This document shows, one piece after another, positions 37,128-45,743 of a stretch of 64,000 nucleotides of DNA. This stretch comes from Neptunicella marina. GTDB taxonomy: Bacteria > Pseudomonadota > Gammaproteobacteria > Enterobacterales > Alteromonadaceae. The position numbers and the translations under genes are program-made. Positions within the stretch are counted from its first letter, which is position 1. Each line of letters opens with the position of its first letter. The stretch lies in assembly GCF_014270035.1 (NCBI RefSeq), contig NZ_JACNEP010000002.1, positions 124,001 through 188,000 of the forward strand. Direction: 5' to 3'. The notes under the pieces are model-generated. The model had not been told where the DNA came from. It saw only the letters and a list, made by a program, of their open reading frames with translations, and did no database searches.

Positions 37128-37170
37128 AGCGATTTTATCCGACTTTTTTATAAAGTCTGGTAAAATCGCT
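37128..37170 (+). promoter_or_regulatory. Long hairpin directly before the TauE/SafE start codon
   Basis: AGCGATTTTA-T-CC-GACTTT pairs with AAAGTC-T-GG-TAAAATCGCT. This gives 18 base pairs with one 1x1 mismatch-type offset and a five- to six-base loop. It ends two bases before the ATG at 37173 and would hide the ribosome binding region. No T tract follows the structure, so it is not a clean terminator of the GH9 gene. Confidence 0.6.
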
Positions 37171-37172
37171 GC

Positions 37173-37925
37173 ATGATAGAACTATTCGGCTATTCCCTGT
37201 CCTACGCAACTCTGTCACTGCTATTTGTGGTGGCGTTTTTTATTGGTTTAGCTAAAACCGGTGTGCACGGTGCCAGCATGTTTGCGGTGCCTATTCTTGC
37301 CTTAATCTTTGGTGGCAAAACCTCATCAGGTTTAATGTTGCCTATGCTGATCCTGGCCGACTTATTCGCGGTTAAATATTATCACCGCCATGCCAACTGG
37401 CAGTATCTGATGAAACTTTTCCCGTCGGCGGCAGTTGGGGTTGTCATCGGCACGCTACTTGGTTCGAGCATTGATGATGAAGCCTTTCGGTTGATGATGG
37501 GCATTATTATTTTTGCCAGCCTTGCGATCATGTTATGGATGGAAAAAGCCAATAAAGACAAGATTCCTGATTACACCTGGTTTGCCATATTAATGGGAAC
37601 CTTAGGGGGTATCACCACTATGATAGGCAATCTGGCAGGCTCGGTAATGGCTTTGTATTTACTCAGTATGCGTTTGCCTAAAAACGTTTATATCGGTACC
37701 GCCGCCTGGTTCTTTTTGGTTATCAACCTGTTCAAAGTGCCTTTCCACGTTTTTAGCTGGCACACTATCAGTATCAATTCCTTTTTACTCAATCTCATCT
37801 GTTTGCCTGTTATCGCACTTGGCGCCTGGGCAGGCATTGAAGTGGTTAAACGCATTCCGGAAAAACAATATCGCTGGATGATTTTAGCCATGACCGCGAT
37901 TGCAGCGGTATTTATGGTGATTTAA
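37173..37925 (+). CDS. TauE/SafE family (DUF81) membrane transporter
   Basis: A 250-residue hydrophobic protein with about eight membrane segments in the two-repeat arrangement of the TauE/SafE family. Typical pieces are FFIGLAKTGVHGASMFAVP near the N-terminus and a second-repeat TMIGNLAGSVMALYLLSM. The family exports or imports sulfur-containing anions such as sulfite or sulfoacetate; the substrate here is unknown. It follows the GH9 gene by 63 bases that are mostly taken up by a long hairpin. No clear ribosome binding site is visible, which fits translational control. Confidence 0.88.
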   Translation: MIELFGYSLSYATLSLLFVVAFFIGLAKTGVHGASMFAVPILALIFGGKTSSGLMLPMLILADLFAVKYYHRHANWQYLMKLFPSAAVGVVIGTLLGSSIDDEAFRLMMGIIIFASLAIMLWMEKANKDKIPDYTWFAILMGTLGGITTMIGNLAGSVMALYLLSMRLPKNVYIGTAAWFFLVINLFKVPFHVFSWHTISINSFLLNLICLPVIALGAWAGIEVVKRIPEKQYRWMILAMTAIAAVFMVI

Positions 37926-38054
37926 TCGATACTGCGATTAATAACATTCCCCCAAAATCTAACTCGTTTCCTTGTCTTAATTTCAGCATGCAACGCTATT
38001 TTCATGCATATGAATTGCCTGCTTTAGCAATAAAACGACGCTGCACACTTAAAG

Positions 38055-38069
38055 TTCAAATTTTTTGAA
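38055..38069 (+). promoter_or_regulatory. Inverted repeat, candidate LysR-type operator before doxX-pirin
   Basis: TTCAA-ATTTT-TTGAA is a 15-base interrupted palindrome that satisfies the T-N11-A pattern of LysR-type binding sites. It lies about 125 bases before the DoxX gene, which is two genes from a LysR regulator. In AT-rich DNA such a repeat can occur by chance. Confidence 0.35.
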
Positions 38070-38192
38070 TTAAAAATGCAAAATGTTCCGATTTTTTGTT
38101 TTTAGAATTGCTCATATAGTTATTTCAACAGCAACACTGCTGAGATGTTTAAACCAATGACTAATTTAAATGATTTAATCGAGGAATTTGAA

Positions 38193-38639
38193 ATGAACAA
38201 ACAAACTTTAACAAAATTATTATCGACTGACGCTGGCATTGCCCCTCTGGCATTACGTATCCCAACAGGCATCACTTTTATTGCCCATGGCGCACAAAAA
38301 CTCTTTGCTGCATTCGGTGGCTACGGTTTGGAAGGAACCGGCCAGTGGATGAGTTCGATTGGTTTAGAGCCTGGATACTTAATGGCGCTGATGGCAGGCA
38401 GTGCTGAGTTTTTTGGTGGCATCTTGTTACTTATCGGTTTACTGACCCGTCCAACCTCTTTTGTATTGGCGATTACCATGCTGGTAGCGATTTTCAGCGT
38501 ACATTTTCAAAACGGTTTATTTATGGCCAATAACGGTTATGAATTTGCACTGGCATTATTAGCCGTAACCGTTTCACTAATGTTCTCCGGTGCAGGTAAA
38601 GCCGCGCTGGATAACCTTATCGTTAAAAAACTGGCTTAA
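38193..38639 (+). CDS. DoxX family membrane protein
   Basis: A 148-residue protein from the ATG at 38193 (MNKQTLT...), which has GAGGA seven bases upstream; an in-frame ATG at 38145 lacks one. It contains four membrane segments and the DoxX-family stretch LRIPTGITFIAHGAQKLF, with a GLEGTGQWM loop. DoxX proteins are linked to redox or quinone functions and to oxidative stress in some bacteria. It is followed after 29 bases by a pirin gene and then by a LysR regulator, an association often seen in proteobacteria. Confidence 0.88.
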   Translation: MNKQTLTKLLSTDAGIAPLALRIPTGITFIAHGAQKLFAAFGGYGLEGTGQWMSSIGLEPGYLMALMAGSAEFFGGILLLIGLLTRPTSFVLAITMLVAIFSVHFQNGLFMANNGYEFALALLAVTVSLMFSGAGKAALDNLIVKKLA

Positions 38640-38668
38640 TACAGCGCCATAACAATAAGGAGAACCAC

Positions 38669-39364
38669 ATGATTGAAATAAGACCAGCAAACGAACGTGG
38701 AAAAGCCAATTTTGGTTGGCTGGACAGTAAACATACTTTTTCTTTTGGTTCCTATTACGATCCAAAACACATGGGTTACTCAGCATTGCGGGTAATTAAC
38801 GATGATACTGTGTTACCCAGTCAAGGTTTTGGCACCCATGGTCACAAAGATATGGAAATCATCAGCTTTGTTACCCAGGGCGTGATTGAACACAAAGACA
38901 GTATGGGCAATGTTCAAACCTTGCCCAAGGGAGAATTTCAGCTGATGTCAGCCGGAAAAGGAGTGACGCACAGTGAATATAATGCCTCGTCAACCGACGT
39001 ACTGAAGTTTTTGCAAATCTGGATTGAGCCCGATTCCACAGGTGGTACGCCGGGATATCAGCAAAAAGATTTTGGGCAGCAACAAGGTTTAACCACCGTT
39101 ATCACCCCAACCGGTGAAAACGGTACGCTAAAAATTAAGCAGCAGGCCACTGTCAGCCAGTTATATCTAAATGCTGGCACACAACAGGCGGTGAGCAATG
39201 CCGATAATCGCAAGCTGTATATCCATATTGTTGACGGCCAATTGCAACTTGAAGGACATACCCTTACCAACGGAGACGGGGTAAAAATAGCGGATATGTC
39301 ACAACTGGATTTAATTAATAACAGTGAGCAGAGCTTAGTTGCCTTAGTGTTTGATTTACCTTGA
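38669..39364 (+). CDS. Pirin family protein (YhhW/YhaK-like bicupin)
   Basis: A 231-residue two-cupin protein. The first cupin carries the metal-binding GTHGHKDMEI (H-x-H) and the later KGVTHSEYN motif, as in the YhhW quercetin dioxygenase group. The N-terminus IEIRPANERGKANFGWLDSK is typical. An excellent AAGGAGAA precedes the ATG. It is probably co-transcribed with doxX. Pirins of this type open the flavonol ring in vitro, but the physiological substrate is uncertain; a role in redox or aromatic compound response is likely. Confidence 0.92.
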   Translation: MIEIRPANERGKANFGWLDSKHTFSFGSYYDPKHMGYSALRVINDDTVLPSQGFGTHGHKDMEIISFVTQGVIEHKDSMGNVQTLPKGEFQLMSAGKGVTHSEYNASSTDVLKFLQIWIEPDSTGGTPGYQQKDFGQQQGLTTVITPTGENGTLKIKQQATVSQLYLNAGTQQAVSNADNRKLYIHIVDGQLQLEGHTLTNGDGVKIADMSQLDLINNSEQSLVALVFDLP

Positions 39365-39377
39365 TATAACGATTTAA

Positions 39378-39428
39378 AGTGGGTTATTGCGCCAATTATT
39401 TGCATAATCGGCACATAACCCATTTTTT
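39378..39428 (+). terminator. Terminator between pirin and LysR genes
   Basis: A two-part stem has outer arms TGGGTTAT / ATAACCCA (39380-39387 with 39415-39422). The inner arms are GCC-ATTAT / ATAAT-GGC around a TTGC loop, and TTTTTT follows. It ends the doxX-pirin transcript, so the LysR gene needs its own promoter or readthrough. Confidence 0.75.
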
Positions 39429-39444
39429 ACAGGTCCGAATCACC

Positions 39445-40338
39445 ATGCGCCATGCCATAACCCTTGATGCCATCCGAGTGCTGGAAATGATCCATCAAAA
39501 AGGCAGTTTCGCCGCAGCAGCCGAAGCGCTGTTTAAAGTGCCTTCCGCCATCACTTACACTATGCAAAAACTTGAAGCCGACCTTGGTGTGGTAATTTTT
39601 GATCGCAGCGCTAAACGTGCGGTACTGACCCCAGCAGGGAAACTGGTGTTAGAAGAAGGCAGCGCCCTACTAGAAGCATCAAATCGACTGGAAGAAAAAC
39701 TTCATCAGCTGGAATCAGGCTGGGAAGCATCATTAACCATCGCCAAAGATACCATCATTCCCGAGTCCCCTTTATTTGAGATAATGTCGCGTTTTTGTCA
39801 GCTGGATAAACAAGTTGAAATCACCGTGGTTGAAGAAGTACTTGGAGGTGGTTGGGATGCGCTATATACCAAGCGCGCAGACATCGCGATTGGTTTAACC
39901 GGTGAACTACCCAAGGGTCAATTCAGAGTTGAGCAATTGGGTGAAATTGAGTTTGTATTTGCCGTAGCCAATCAACATCCACTGGCGGATTTTATTGGTT
40001 TAATTGAACCACAACATATCAAACAATATCCGAGCATAGTGGTGACCGACAGTTCACGCTCACTGCCTGGACGCTCATCTGGCGTGTTTGACAGCAAACA
40101 GTCCATTCGGGTTGGCAGTATGCAAAGTAAAATTCAGGCTCAGCTTCAGGGGTTAGGCATCGGCTTTTTACCTTTGCATATGGTTAAAAACGAACTGGCT
40201 GACGGGAGTCTGATCGCCAAAGCCTGTAGCATTCCACGTCCTAATATTCCGGTTTATATCGCCTCAGAAAAAAGCAAACAAGGCAAAGCACTGGCCTGGT
40301 TCTATCAACAACTGGTTCAGCAACAATGGTTTGTTTAA
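39445..40338 (+). CDS. LysR-type transcriptional regulator
   Basis: A 297-residue protein from the ATG at 39445 (MRHAITLDAIR...), the normal LysR length; the frame extends upstream into the terminator but that part is not coding. The N-terminal winged helix-turn-helix (VLEMIHQKGSFAAAAEALFKVPSAITYTM...) is followed by a linker helix and a periplasmic-binding-protein-like effector domain from about residue 90. It is likely to regulate the doxX-pirin pair upstream; the effector is unknown. Confidence 0.93.
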   Translation: MRHAITLDAIRVLEMIHQKGSFAAAAEALFKVPSAITYTMQKLEADLGVVIFDRSAKRAVLTPAGKLVLEEGSALLEASNRLEEKLHQLESGWEASLTIAKDTIIPESPLFEIMSRFCQLDKQVEITVVEEVLGGGWDALYTKRADIAIGLTGELPKGQFRVEQLGEIEFVFAVANQHPLADFIGLIEPQHIKQYPSIVVTDSSRSLPGRSSGVFDSKQSIRVGSMQSKIQAQLQGLGIGFLPLHMVKNELADGSLIAKACSIPRPNIPVYIASEKSKQGKALAWFYQQLVQQQWFV

Positions 40339-40429
40339 CCCAGAAAATGCTTTATTTAGGCAGTTTTATGCAGTCTGTAAGATTAAATATCCACCTAAAA
40401 AATAAATGTTTTAAAATATATTTTTATCG

Positions 40430-40441
40430 TTTATCGATAAA
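40430..40441 (+). promoter_or_regulatory. 12-bp perfect palindrome upstream of the DUF2975-XRE operon
   Basis: TTTATCGATAAA, with near-symmetric TATC and GATA flanks, lies about 67 bases before the first gene of the operon. The operon encodes a small XRE-type repressor, so an autoregulatory operator is plausible, though untested. Confidence 0.35.
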
Positions 40442-40507
40442 TTGATATTGTTTAATAACAATTCACTTGTTAGAGTTGACCTCAGTTAATTCTCAAGATT
40501 TGTTGTT

Positions 40508-41071
40508 ATGCAAAAAATTCAAAAAGTCAGTGGCATCATTCGCACACTTATCCTGTTTTTAATCGCGCTGCGGGTGGTTTTCATCTTTTCAGTGCCTGTC
40601 AGTGTTTACAACCAGTCACCTGCACTCAGTAACAAAACCGAAGTGAATATCGAATATCTGGTTGACGTGCAGTCCAGCTGGAAAGGTTATGCCACTATGC
40701 TGGATAACGAACAACTCAATAGTCAGTTGATTTTAGGTTTACCCGAGCAGCTGTTTATTCTGGTGATTTACTGCCTGTTATGGCGTTTATTTGGGTTTTA
40801 CCAGCAAGGTCAGGTATTTAGCGCCGAGCCCATTAATCAGCTACGTATCATAGCTGGATGTATATTGTTATGGCCTGTCATTACGATTATCTACCCTATT
40901 CTCACCACGCTGTTACTGCGTTTTAGTGGCGCGTCCGACAGTTTGCCAATTTATGTGTCTATTGGCACCAGTGAAATCACTAACCTGATTACTGGCCTGA
41001 TTGTTTATGTGATTAGCTGGATCATGCTCGAAGCGCAGAAAGTCAATGAAGAGCAGGAGCTAACCATCTGA
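40508..41071 (+). CDS. DUF2975 family membrane protein
   Basis: A 187-residue protein with four membrane segments (about 10-30, 78-98, 112-135 and 155-175) and the FYQQGQVFSAEPINQLRIIAGC segment characteristic of DUF2975. The function is not known. Members are almost always followed by a YozG-type XRE gene, as here, with stop and start overlapping (TGATGG). No clear ribosome binding site precedes the ATG at 40508. Confidence 0.85.
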   Translation: MQKIQKVSGIIRTLILFLIALRVVFIFSVPVSVYNQSPALSNKTEVNIEYLVDVQSSWKGYATMLDNEQLNSQLILGLPEQLFILVIYCLLWRLFGFYQQGQVFSAEPINQLRIIAGCILLWPVITIIYPILTTLLLRFSGASDSLPIYVSIGTSEITNLITGLIVYVISWIMLEAQKVNEEQELTI

Positions 41072-41292
41072 TGGCCATTGTGATCGAACTGGATGTGATG
41101 CTGGCCAAACGCAAAATGAAATTAAATGATTTGGCCGAAGCAGTGGGCATTACACCTCAAAATTTATCAGTTTTAAAAAGTGGACGTGCTAAAGCGGTAC
41201 GTTTCTCGACGCTGGACGCAATTTGTAAAACTCTCGAATGCAGCCCAGGGGATATTTTACTCTATCAATCGGACGATAAGGATAAACAATGA
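41071..41292 (+). CDS. XRE/YozG family helix-turn-helix regulator
   Basis: A 73-residue DNA-binding protein made of little more than one helix-turn-helix domain: KLNDLAEAVGITPQNLSVLKSGRAKAVRFSTLDAICKTLECSPGDIL. Its start overlaps the stop of the DUF2975 gene and its stop overlaps the start of the next gene, so the three are translated together. It probably controls its own operon. Confidence 0.93.
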   Translation: MAIVIELDVMLAKRKMKLNDLAEAVGITPQNLSVLKSGRAKAVRFSTLDAICKTLECSPGDILLYQSDDKDKQ

Positions 41293-41813
41293 TGAAATCA
41301 CTAAGCCTTGTGGCACTGGCATTGTGCCTGAGCCCATTATCAGTAAATGCTGAAGAAACTCAGTTTTTTAAGCAGCTGTCCTTTTCACTGGTCAATGGCA
41401 ATACGTTAGCCACACCCGATAATACATCACTTAACAGCGACTTTTTCCCGCAAATTGCGTTAGGTATCGGTTTTGAGCAGCAACTATCAGATAACTGGCA
41501 ATGGCAAAGTGCGGTGTCTGTGGAATACAGCCACGCACATTCACAGTTGCAACAAGGTGATAATACTCAGGTGAATGCCGGTATCAGCAATAGCGGCCTG
41601 TGGGTGTCTAATACCTTAAAACGCGTTAATCTAATTGATGATGTGTCGCCTTTTATCACGCTTGAAGTTGGCCGTGTTAAAAGTGATGTTCAAACCCAAA
41701 CCAATAATCAGCAACAATGGCAAACGGGTTATCGTGCGTTAGCAGGACTCGAGTTTAATTTAGATAATGATATGAGTTTGTCAGTGGCGGTGGGAAATAG
41801 TCATTTCGACTAA
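41289..41813 (+). CDS. Small exported outer-membrane-like protein
   Basis: A 174-residue protein with a clean signal peptide (cleavage near SVNA-EE, residue 21). The mature part is made of alternating amphipathic strands (LGIGFEQQL, WQWQSAVSVEYSHAHS, ALAGLEFNL, MSLSVAVGNSHF), suggesting a small eight-stranded beta-barrel of the OmpW/OprF-like sort. No specific family is recognised. It overlaps the XRE gene by four bases (ATGA). Its presence in a DUF2975-XRE operon is not something I know as standard. Confidence 0.7.
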   Translation: MMKSLSLVALALCLSPLSVNAEETQFFKQLSFSLVNGNTLATPDNTSLNSDFFPQIALGIGFEQQLSDNWQWQSAVSVEYSHAHSQLQQGDNTQVNAGISNSGLWVSNTLKRVNLIDDVSPFITLEVGRVKSDVQTQTNNQQQWQTGYRALAGLEFNLDNDMSLSVAVGNSHFD

Positions 41814-41819
41814 TCTGAG

Positions 41820-41861
41820 ATTCAGGTCACTGCCACACAAGCCGTGACCTGATTTTCGTTT
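41820..41861 (+). terminator. Terminator after the DUF2975-XRE operon
   Basis: The stem TCAGGTCAC / GTGACCTGA (41822-41830 with 41844-41852) has a 13-base loop and is followed by TTTTCGTTTTT. It separates the operon from the convergent parE. Confidence 0.8.
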
Positions 41862-41875
41862 TTAAACACCTGCAA

Positions 41876-43765
41876 TTAAGCCAGCTCGACCATATTGCCT
41901 TTGTTTTCCAGCCATTCTTTACGATCTGGCGAGCGTTTTTTAGATAACAACATATCCATTAACTCAAGCATATGCACCGAGTCATCCACTGTGAGTTGCA
42001 CTAAGCGGCGGGTATTCGGGTCCATGGTGGTTTCACGCAATTGCATTGGGTTCATTTCACCCAGTCCTTTAAAGCGCTGAACATTGACTTTACCGCGTTT
42101 TTTCTCGGCTTCAATACGATCCAATATGCCCTGCTTTTCGCCATCATCCAGTGCGTAGTATACTTCTTTACCCACGTCGATACGGTAAAGCGGCGGCATC
42201 GCGACATACACATGCCCCTGATCGACTAAGGTGCGGAAATGTTTAACAAACAATGCGCACAATAACGTGGCAATGTGCAAACCATCGGAGTCAGCATCGG
42301 CCAGAATGCAGATTTTACCGTAGCGTAAATCACTCAAATCACTGCTGTCCGGATCAATACCCAGGGCAACTGAAATGTCGTGAATTTCCTGTGAGGCCAG
42401 TACCTGCGATGAATCCACTTCCCAGCTGTTAAGTATTTTACCGCGCAGCGGCATAATCGCCTGAAATTCCCGGTCACGCGCTTGTTTTGCCGAACCACCG
42501 GCCGAATCCCCTTCCACCAAAAACAGTTCAGAGCGACTGGTATCCTGCGTGGTGCAGTCTGTCAGTTTGCCCGGCAATGCCGGGCCCTGGGTGACTTTTT
42601 TACGTGCGACTTTTTTGCTTTGACGCATACGACGCTGCGCATTGGCAATACACATTTCCGCCAGTTGTTCAGCTATTTCGGTATGTTCATTTAGCCATAA
42701 ACTGAAAGCATCCTTTACCACACCCGAGACAAAGGCTGCGGCCTGACGTGACGATAAACGCTCTTTGGTCTGACCGGCAAACTGCGGATCCTGCATTTTG
42801 GTAGATAAGATATAACAACAACGATCCCAGATATCTTCCGGTGATAATTTGACCCCACGTGGCACCAGATTACGGAATTCACAGAACTCACGCATGGATT
42901 CCAGTAATCCCTGACGCAAGCCGTTTACATGGGTACCGCCCTGTACGGTAGGAATAAGGTTTACATAGCTTTCGGTAACCATTTCGCCGCCTTCCGGCAA
43001 CCAGATTACTGCCCAGTCGGCTGCTTCATTATTGGCATTAAAATTCCCGACAAAAGGTGAGTTTTCCGGCAGACAAGTAAATTCCTGCACAGACTGGTAT
43101 AAATAATCTTTTAATCCGTCTTCGAAGTACCATTCCTGGGTGGCACCGTTGACCTTGTCGTCAAAACGGATACGTAACCCCGGACAAAGCACCGCTTTGG
43201 CACGTAATACATGCAGTAATTTGGTCACAGAAAATTTAGCAGAATCGAAATATTGCGGGTCGGGCCAGAACTGCACACGGGTACCTGTATTACGTTTACC
43301 GCAGGTATCAATGATTTGTAAATCTTCGATTTTTTCACCATTAGCAAAGGCGATTTGATACACATTGCTATCACGACGAATAGTGACTTCAACCCGGGTG
43401 GACAACGCATTTACCACGGAAATACCCACACCGTGTAAACCACCGGAAAACTGGTAATTTTTATTGGAGAATTTACCACCGGCATGCAGTTTGGTCAGGA
43501 TCAGCTCCACACCGGAGATACCTTCTTCGGGGTGAATATCCACCGGCATGCCACGGCCATCATCAATCACTTCGATTGACTGGTCAGCATGTAAAATGAC
43601 TTTGATACTGCTGGCGTGCCCCGCTAAGGCTTCATCCACACTGTTATCGATAACTTCCTGACTCAAATGGTTGGGCCGGGTGGTATCGGTATACATGCCC
43701 GGACGGCGTTTGACCGGCTCCAGACCGTTTAAAACTTCAATGGAATCAGCGTTATATTGAGACAT
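41876..43765 (-). CDS. parE: DNA topoisomerase IV subunit B
   Basis: A 629-residue type IIA topoisomerase ATPase subunit. Seen: the GHKL ATPase with EVIDNSVDEALAGH and DDGRGMPVDIH, the transducer domain, the TOPRIM motif LVEGDSAGGSAKQARDR with the acidic DADSDGLHI, and the C-terminal KGLGEMNP. The length fits ParE and not GyrB, which has an extra domain in gammaproteobacteria. It decatenates chromosomes with ParC, encoded elsewhere. It is the last gene of the nudF-yqiB-cpdA-yqiA-parE series, with a 143-base gap before it that may hold its own promoter. Confidence 0.97.
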   Translation of the reverse strand: MSQYNADSIEVLNGLEPVKRRPGMYTDTTRPNHLSQEVIDNSVDEALAGHASSIKVILHADQSIEVIDDGRGMPVDIHPEEGISGVELILTKLHAGGKFSNKNYQFSGGLHGVGISVVNALSTRVEVTIRRDSNVYQIAFANGEKIEDLQIIDTCGKRNTGTRVQFWPDPQYFDSAKFSVTKLLHVLRAKAVLCPGLRIRFDDKVNGATQEWYFEDGLKDYLYQSVQEFTCLPENSPFVGNFNANNEAADWAVIWLPEGGEMVTESYVNLIPTVQGGTHVNGLRQGLLESMREFCEFRNLVPRGVKLSPEDIWDRCCYILSTKMQDPQFAGQTKERLSSRQAAAFVSGVVKDAFSLWLNEHTEIAEQLAEMCIANAQRRMRQSKKVARKKVTQGPALPGKLTDCTTQDTSRSELFLVEGDSAGGSAKQARDREFQAIMPLRGKILNSWEVDSSQVLASQEIHDISVALGIDPDSSDLSDLRYGKICILADADSDGLHIATLLCALFVKHFRTLVDQGHVYVAMPPLYRIDVGKEVYYALDDGEKQGILDRIEAEKKRGKVNVQRFKGLGEMNPMQLRETTMDPNTRRLVQLTVDDSVHMLELMDMLLSKKRSPDRKEWLENKGNMVELA

Positions 43766-43908
43766 AAAGGCGCACTTACCTGCTAATTTAAAGTGTTATC
43801 GCAGCGTTTGATTTACTGCATTGTTATGGCTTCTGTTTTTACGCCAAAAGCCTGTAAGACTCAACCGTTAGCGTTGAAAAAATCTGTTTGTTTGGAATAT
43901 AGCGAAAG

Positions 43909-44484
43909 TTAATCCAGCAGAAATCCGGCAATCTGCGGCAGATATTGCTCAAAGCCGACAAAACTATGATCACCGCCCTGCTCTACAGTAAGCTTGCTGT
44001 TTCGGTATTTACTTTCCGCCTGACGATAATCCAGTGTTTCATCACCAGTTTGTAATAATGTCCAAATGTTATCCGGGTGAGAGAGCGTTTGTGTATCTAA
44101 CGATTTAAGCTGCTGCATATGCTCATGGGTTAAAGTAAATATTTCACCTGTGTAAGGCTGCACCAAAGGCTCATGCATGTTGTCCAGCAATTCATAAGGT
44201 TTGACCGCTGGGTTAATGGTTACCGCTTTCCCCCCAAAGGTTTCAACCAGATGGGTTACAATATAACCGCCCAGCGAACTGCCAATAAAGCCAAGTTTCC
44301 AGTCTTTATATGGTTCAAGCAACGTATGCAACATCTCTTTGGCCTGCTGCGGATAACAAGGAATTTGTGGGGTAGCCAATCTCACCCTGGGGTGATGTTT
44401 GGCAAAATAAGCACGGGTTTGTAACGCCTTGGCAGACTGGGGTGAACTTTGAAATCCATGACAATATAAAATAAATACAGACAT
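43909..44484 (-). CDS. yqiA: YqiA family alpha/beta-hydrolase (esterase)
   Basis: A 191-residue alpha/beta-hydrolase. The N-terminal strand ILYCHGFQSSPQS is followed by the nucleophile elbow GSSLGGY and a C-terminal GGDHSF supplying the histidine. E. coli YqiA hydrolyses short acyl esters and CoA thioesters in vitro. It lies between cpdA and parE, as in other gammaproteobacteria. The ATG at 44484 has GGAAG about 11 bases upstream. Confidence 0.92.
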   Translation of the reverse strand: MSVFILYCHGFQSSPQSAKALQTRAYFAKHHPRVRLATPQIPCYPQQAKEMLHTLLEPYKDWKLGFIGSSLGGYIVTHLVETFGGKAVTINPAVKPYELLDNMHEPLVQPYTGEIFTLTHEHMQQLKSLDTQTLSHPDNIWTLLQTGDETLDYRQAESKYRNSKLTVEQGGDHSFVGFEQYLPQIAGFLLD

Positions 44485-44504
44485 AGTTACGATGACTTCC
44501 TTTT

Positions 44505-45260
44505 TTAAATCCTGACCACACCGGACTCAATTGTACCATCAGAATGGCAGGTTATTATTCGGGCACCGGCTGACAAATCACTCACACCAAAATCTTCGCT
44601 TAACTGCCATTGCCAACAAGTTGAAGGACAGGACCACACCGGTACCTGTGCAATGAATTTTTCTGTGGCCGCATGAATATGACCATGTACCACAGCTTTC
44701 ACGCCTTTTAATTTTTCCAGGCGAGTCACAAATTCCTGACGGTTAACCCAGTTATGTTTGTCCAGCCAACTCTCGGACTTAATTGGATGGTGGTGTACTG
44801 CAATTAAGTGGTGTGCATCATCAGCCACGCTAACCTGCTGTTCAAGCGCGTTTAATTGTTTACTTTCAACCTGTCCTTGCGTGCCCTGATACTGACTATT
44901 TAAACAATGTAACTGCCAGTTTTGCACTTCAAATGGTGTTGCCAGCCATAACTGCTCAGGGGCAAATATCTCCTGCATTAACTGACAATCATCATGATTC
45001 CCCGGAAGCACCACTAACTGGCTATCGGGCAAATATTGCTGTCGCAGCTTTTGCAAATGCAGATAACTTTCGCGGCTGTGATCCTGACTGATATCGCCGG
45101 TGACTAATAACAGTTTGGGTCGATGCGATACAACAAGCTCACACACGTTGCTCAGGTTAACAAAGGGGTTTATGCCCTCATAACCAGCTCGAGTGGTATC
45201 GGCAAACAGATGACAATCGCTAATTTGTGCGATAGTAAAATAAGAAGGTAGCGATGACAT
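44505..45260 (-). CDS. cpdA: 3',5'-cyclic-AMP phosphodiesterase
   Basis: A 251-residue calcineurin-like phosphoesterase with the five metal-binding blocks: QISDCHLF, VTGDISQDHS, LPGNHDD, VHHHPI and HGHIHA. It lowers cAMP and thus affects CRP-controlled genes. Its start follows the stop of yqiB without a gap (TAAATG), so the pair is co-translated. Confidence 0.94.
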   Translation of the reverse strand: MSSLPSYFTIAQISDCHLFADTTRAGYEGINPFVNLSNVCELVVSHRPKLLLVTGDISQDHSRESYLHLQKLRQQYLPDSQLVVLPGNHDDCQLMQEIFAPEQLWLATPFEVQNWQLHCLNSQYQGTQGQVESKQLNALEQQVSVADDAHHLIAVHHHPIKSESWLDKHNWVNRQEFVTRLEKLKGVKAVVHGHIHAATEKFIAQVPVWSCPSTCWQWQLSEDFGVSDLSAGARIITCHSDGTIESGVVRI

Positions 45261-45743
45261 TTAGTTAGTGCGTTGGTTTTGCTGACGGCTTTGCAGATGC
45301 TGCTGACAGAAATGGATCCACTCGGTTAAAAACAGATTGACTAATTCTTTTTCATTAGGCTGATGCATATCGCGATTGGGGTAATCGTAACTGCCCTGTG
45401 CCACTTTCACATGCTGAGTCTGAAGCACCTCAGCCATACGCACATCATGATATAAACGCACTTGCATAGTTGGTTGTAAATACTCAGGCATGCCCTGGTT
45501 TTTCTGGAGTAATTCAATGGTAGTGGTGTAACGGCTGCATTCAGTAATTTTCACTTCGTAAGCTAACCCATGACCGTTATCAAATTGATAGATTAATGAA
45601 TCATTATCAAAATCAGGCAGTAACTTAAGTAAACGCGCATAATTCACATCACAAGTTGCCTGCAGCCGCGATAGATCAGGTACATATTTCCCATTCATGC
45701 TGCGGGAAAAACGTTGCTGAGATTTATTCAGACCATTGTTCAA
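45261..45743 (-). CDS. yqiB: YqiB/DUF1249 family protein
   Basis: A 160-residue protein matching DUF1249: YVPDLSRLQATCDVNYARLLKLLPD, ECSRYTTTIEL, MQVRLYHDVRMAEV and DYPNRDMHQPNEKE. The function is unknown. The start at 45743 overlaps nudF by 20 bases; a later ATG at 45698 (MNGKYVPD) aligns better with E. coli YqiB, and neither has a clear ribosome binding site. It lies between nudF and cpdA, its usual place. Confidence 0.9.
   Translation of the reverse strand: MNNGLNKSQQRFSRSMNGKYVPDLSRLQATCDVNYARLLKLLPDFDNDSLIYQFDNGHGLAYEVKITECSRYTTTIELLQKNQGMPEYLQPTMQVRLYHDVRMAEVLQTQHVKVAQGSYDYPNRDMHQPNEKELVNLFLTEWIHFCQQHLQSRQQNQRTN

Noticed and set aside
37128-37170. tRNA or other structured RNA gene before TauE/SafE
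   Set aside because: The sequence folds as a single stem, with no cloverleaf or conserved tRNA boxes.
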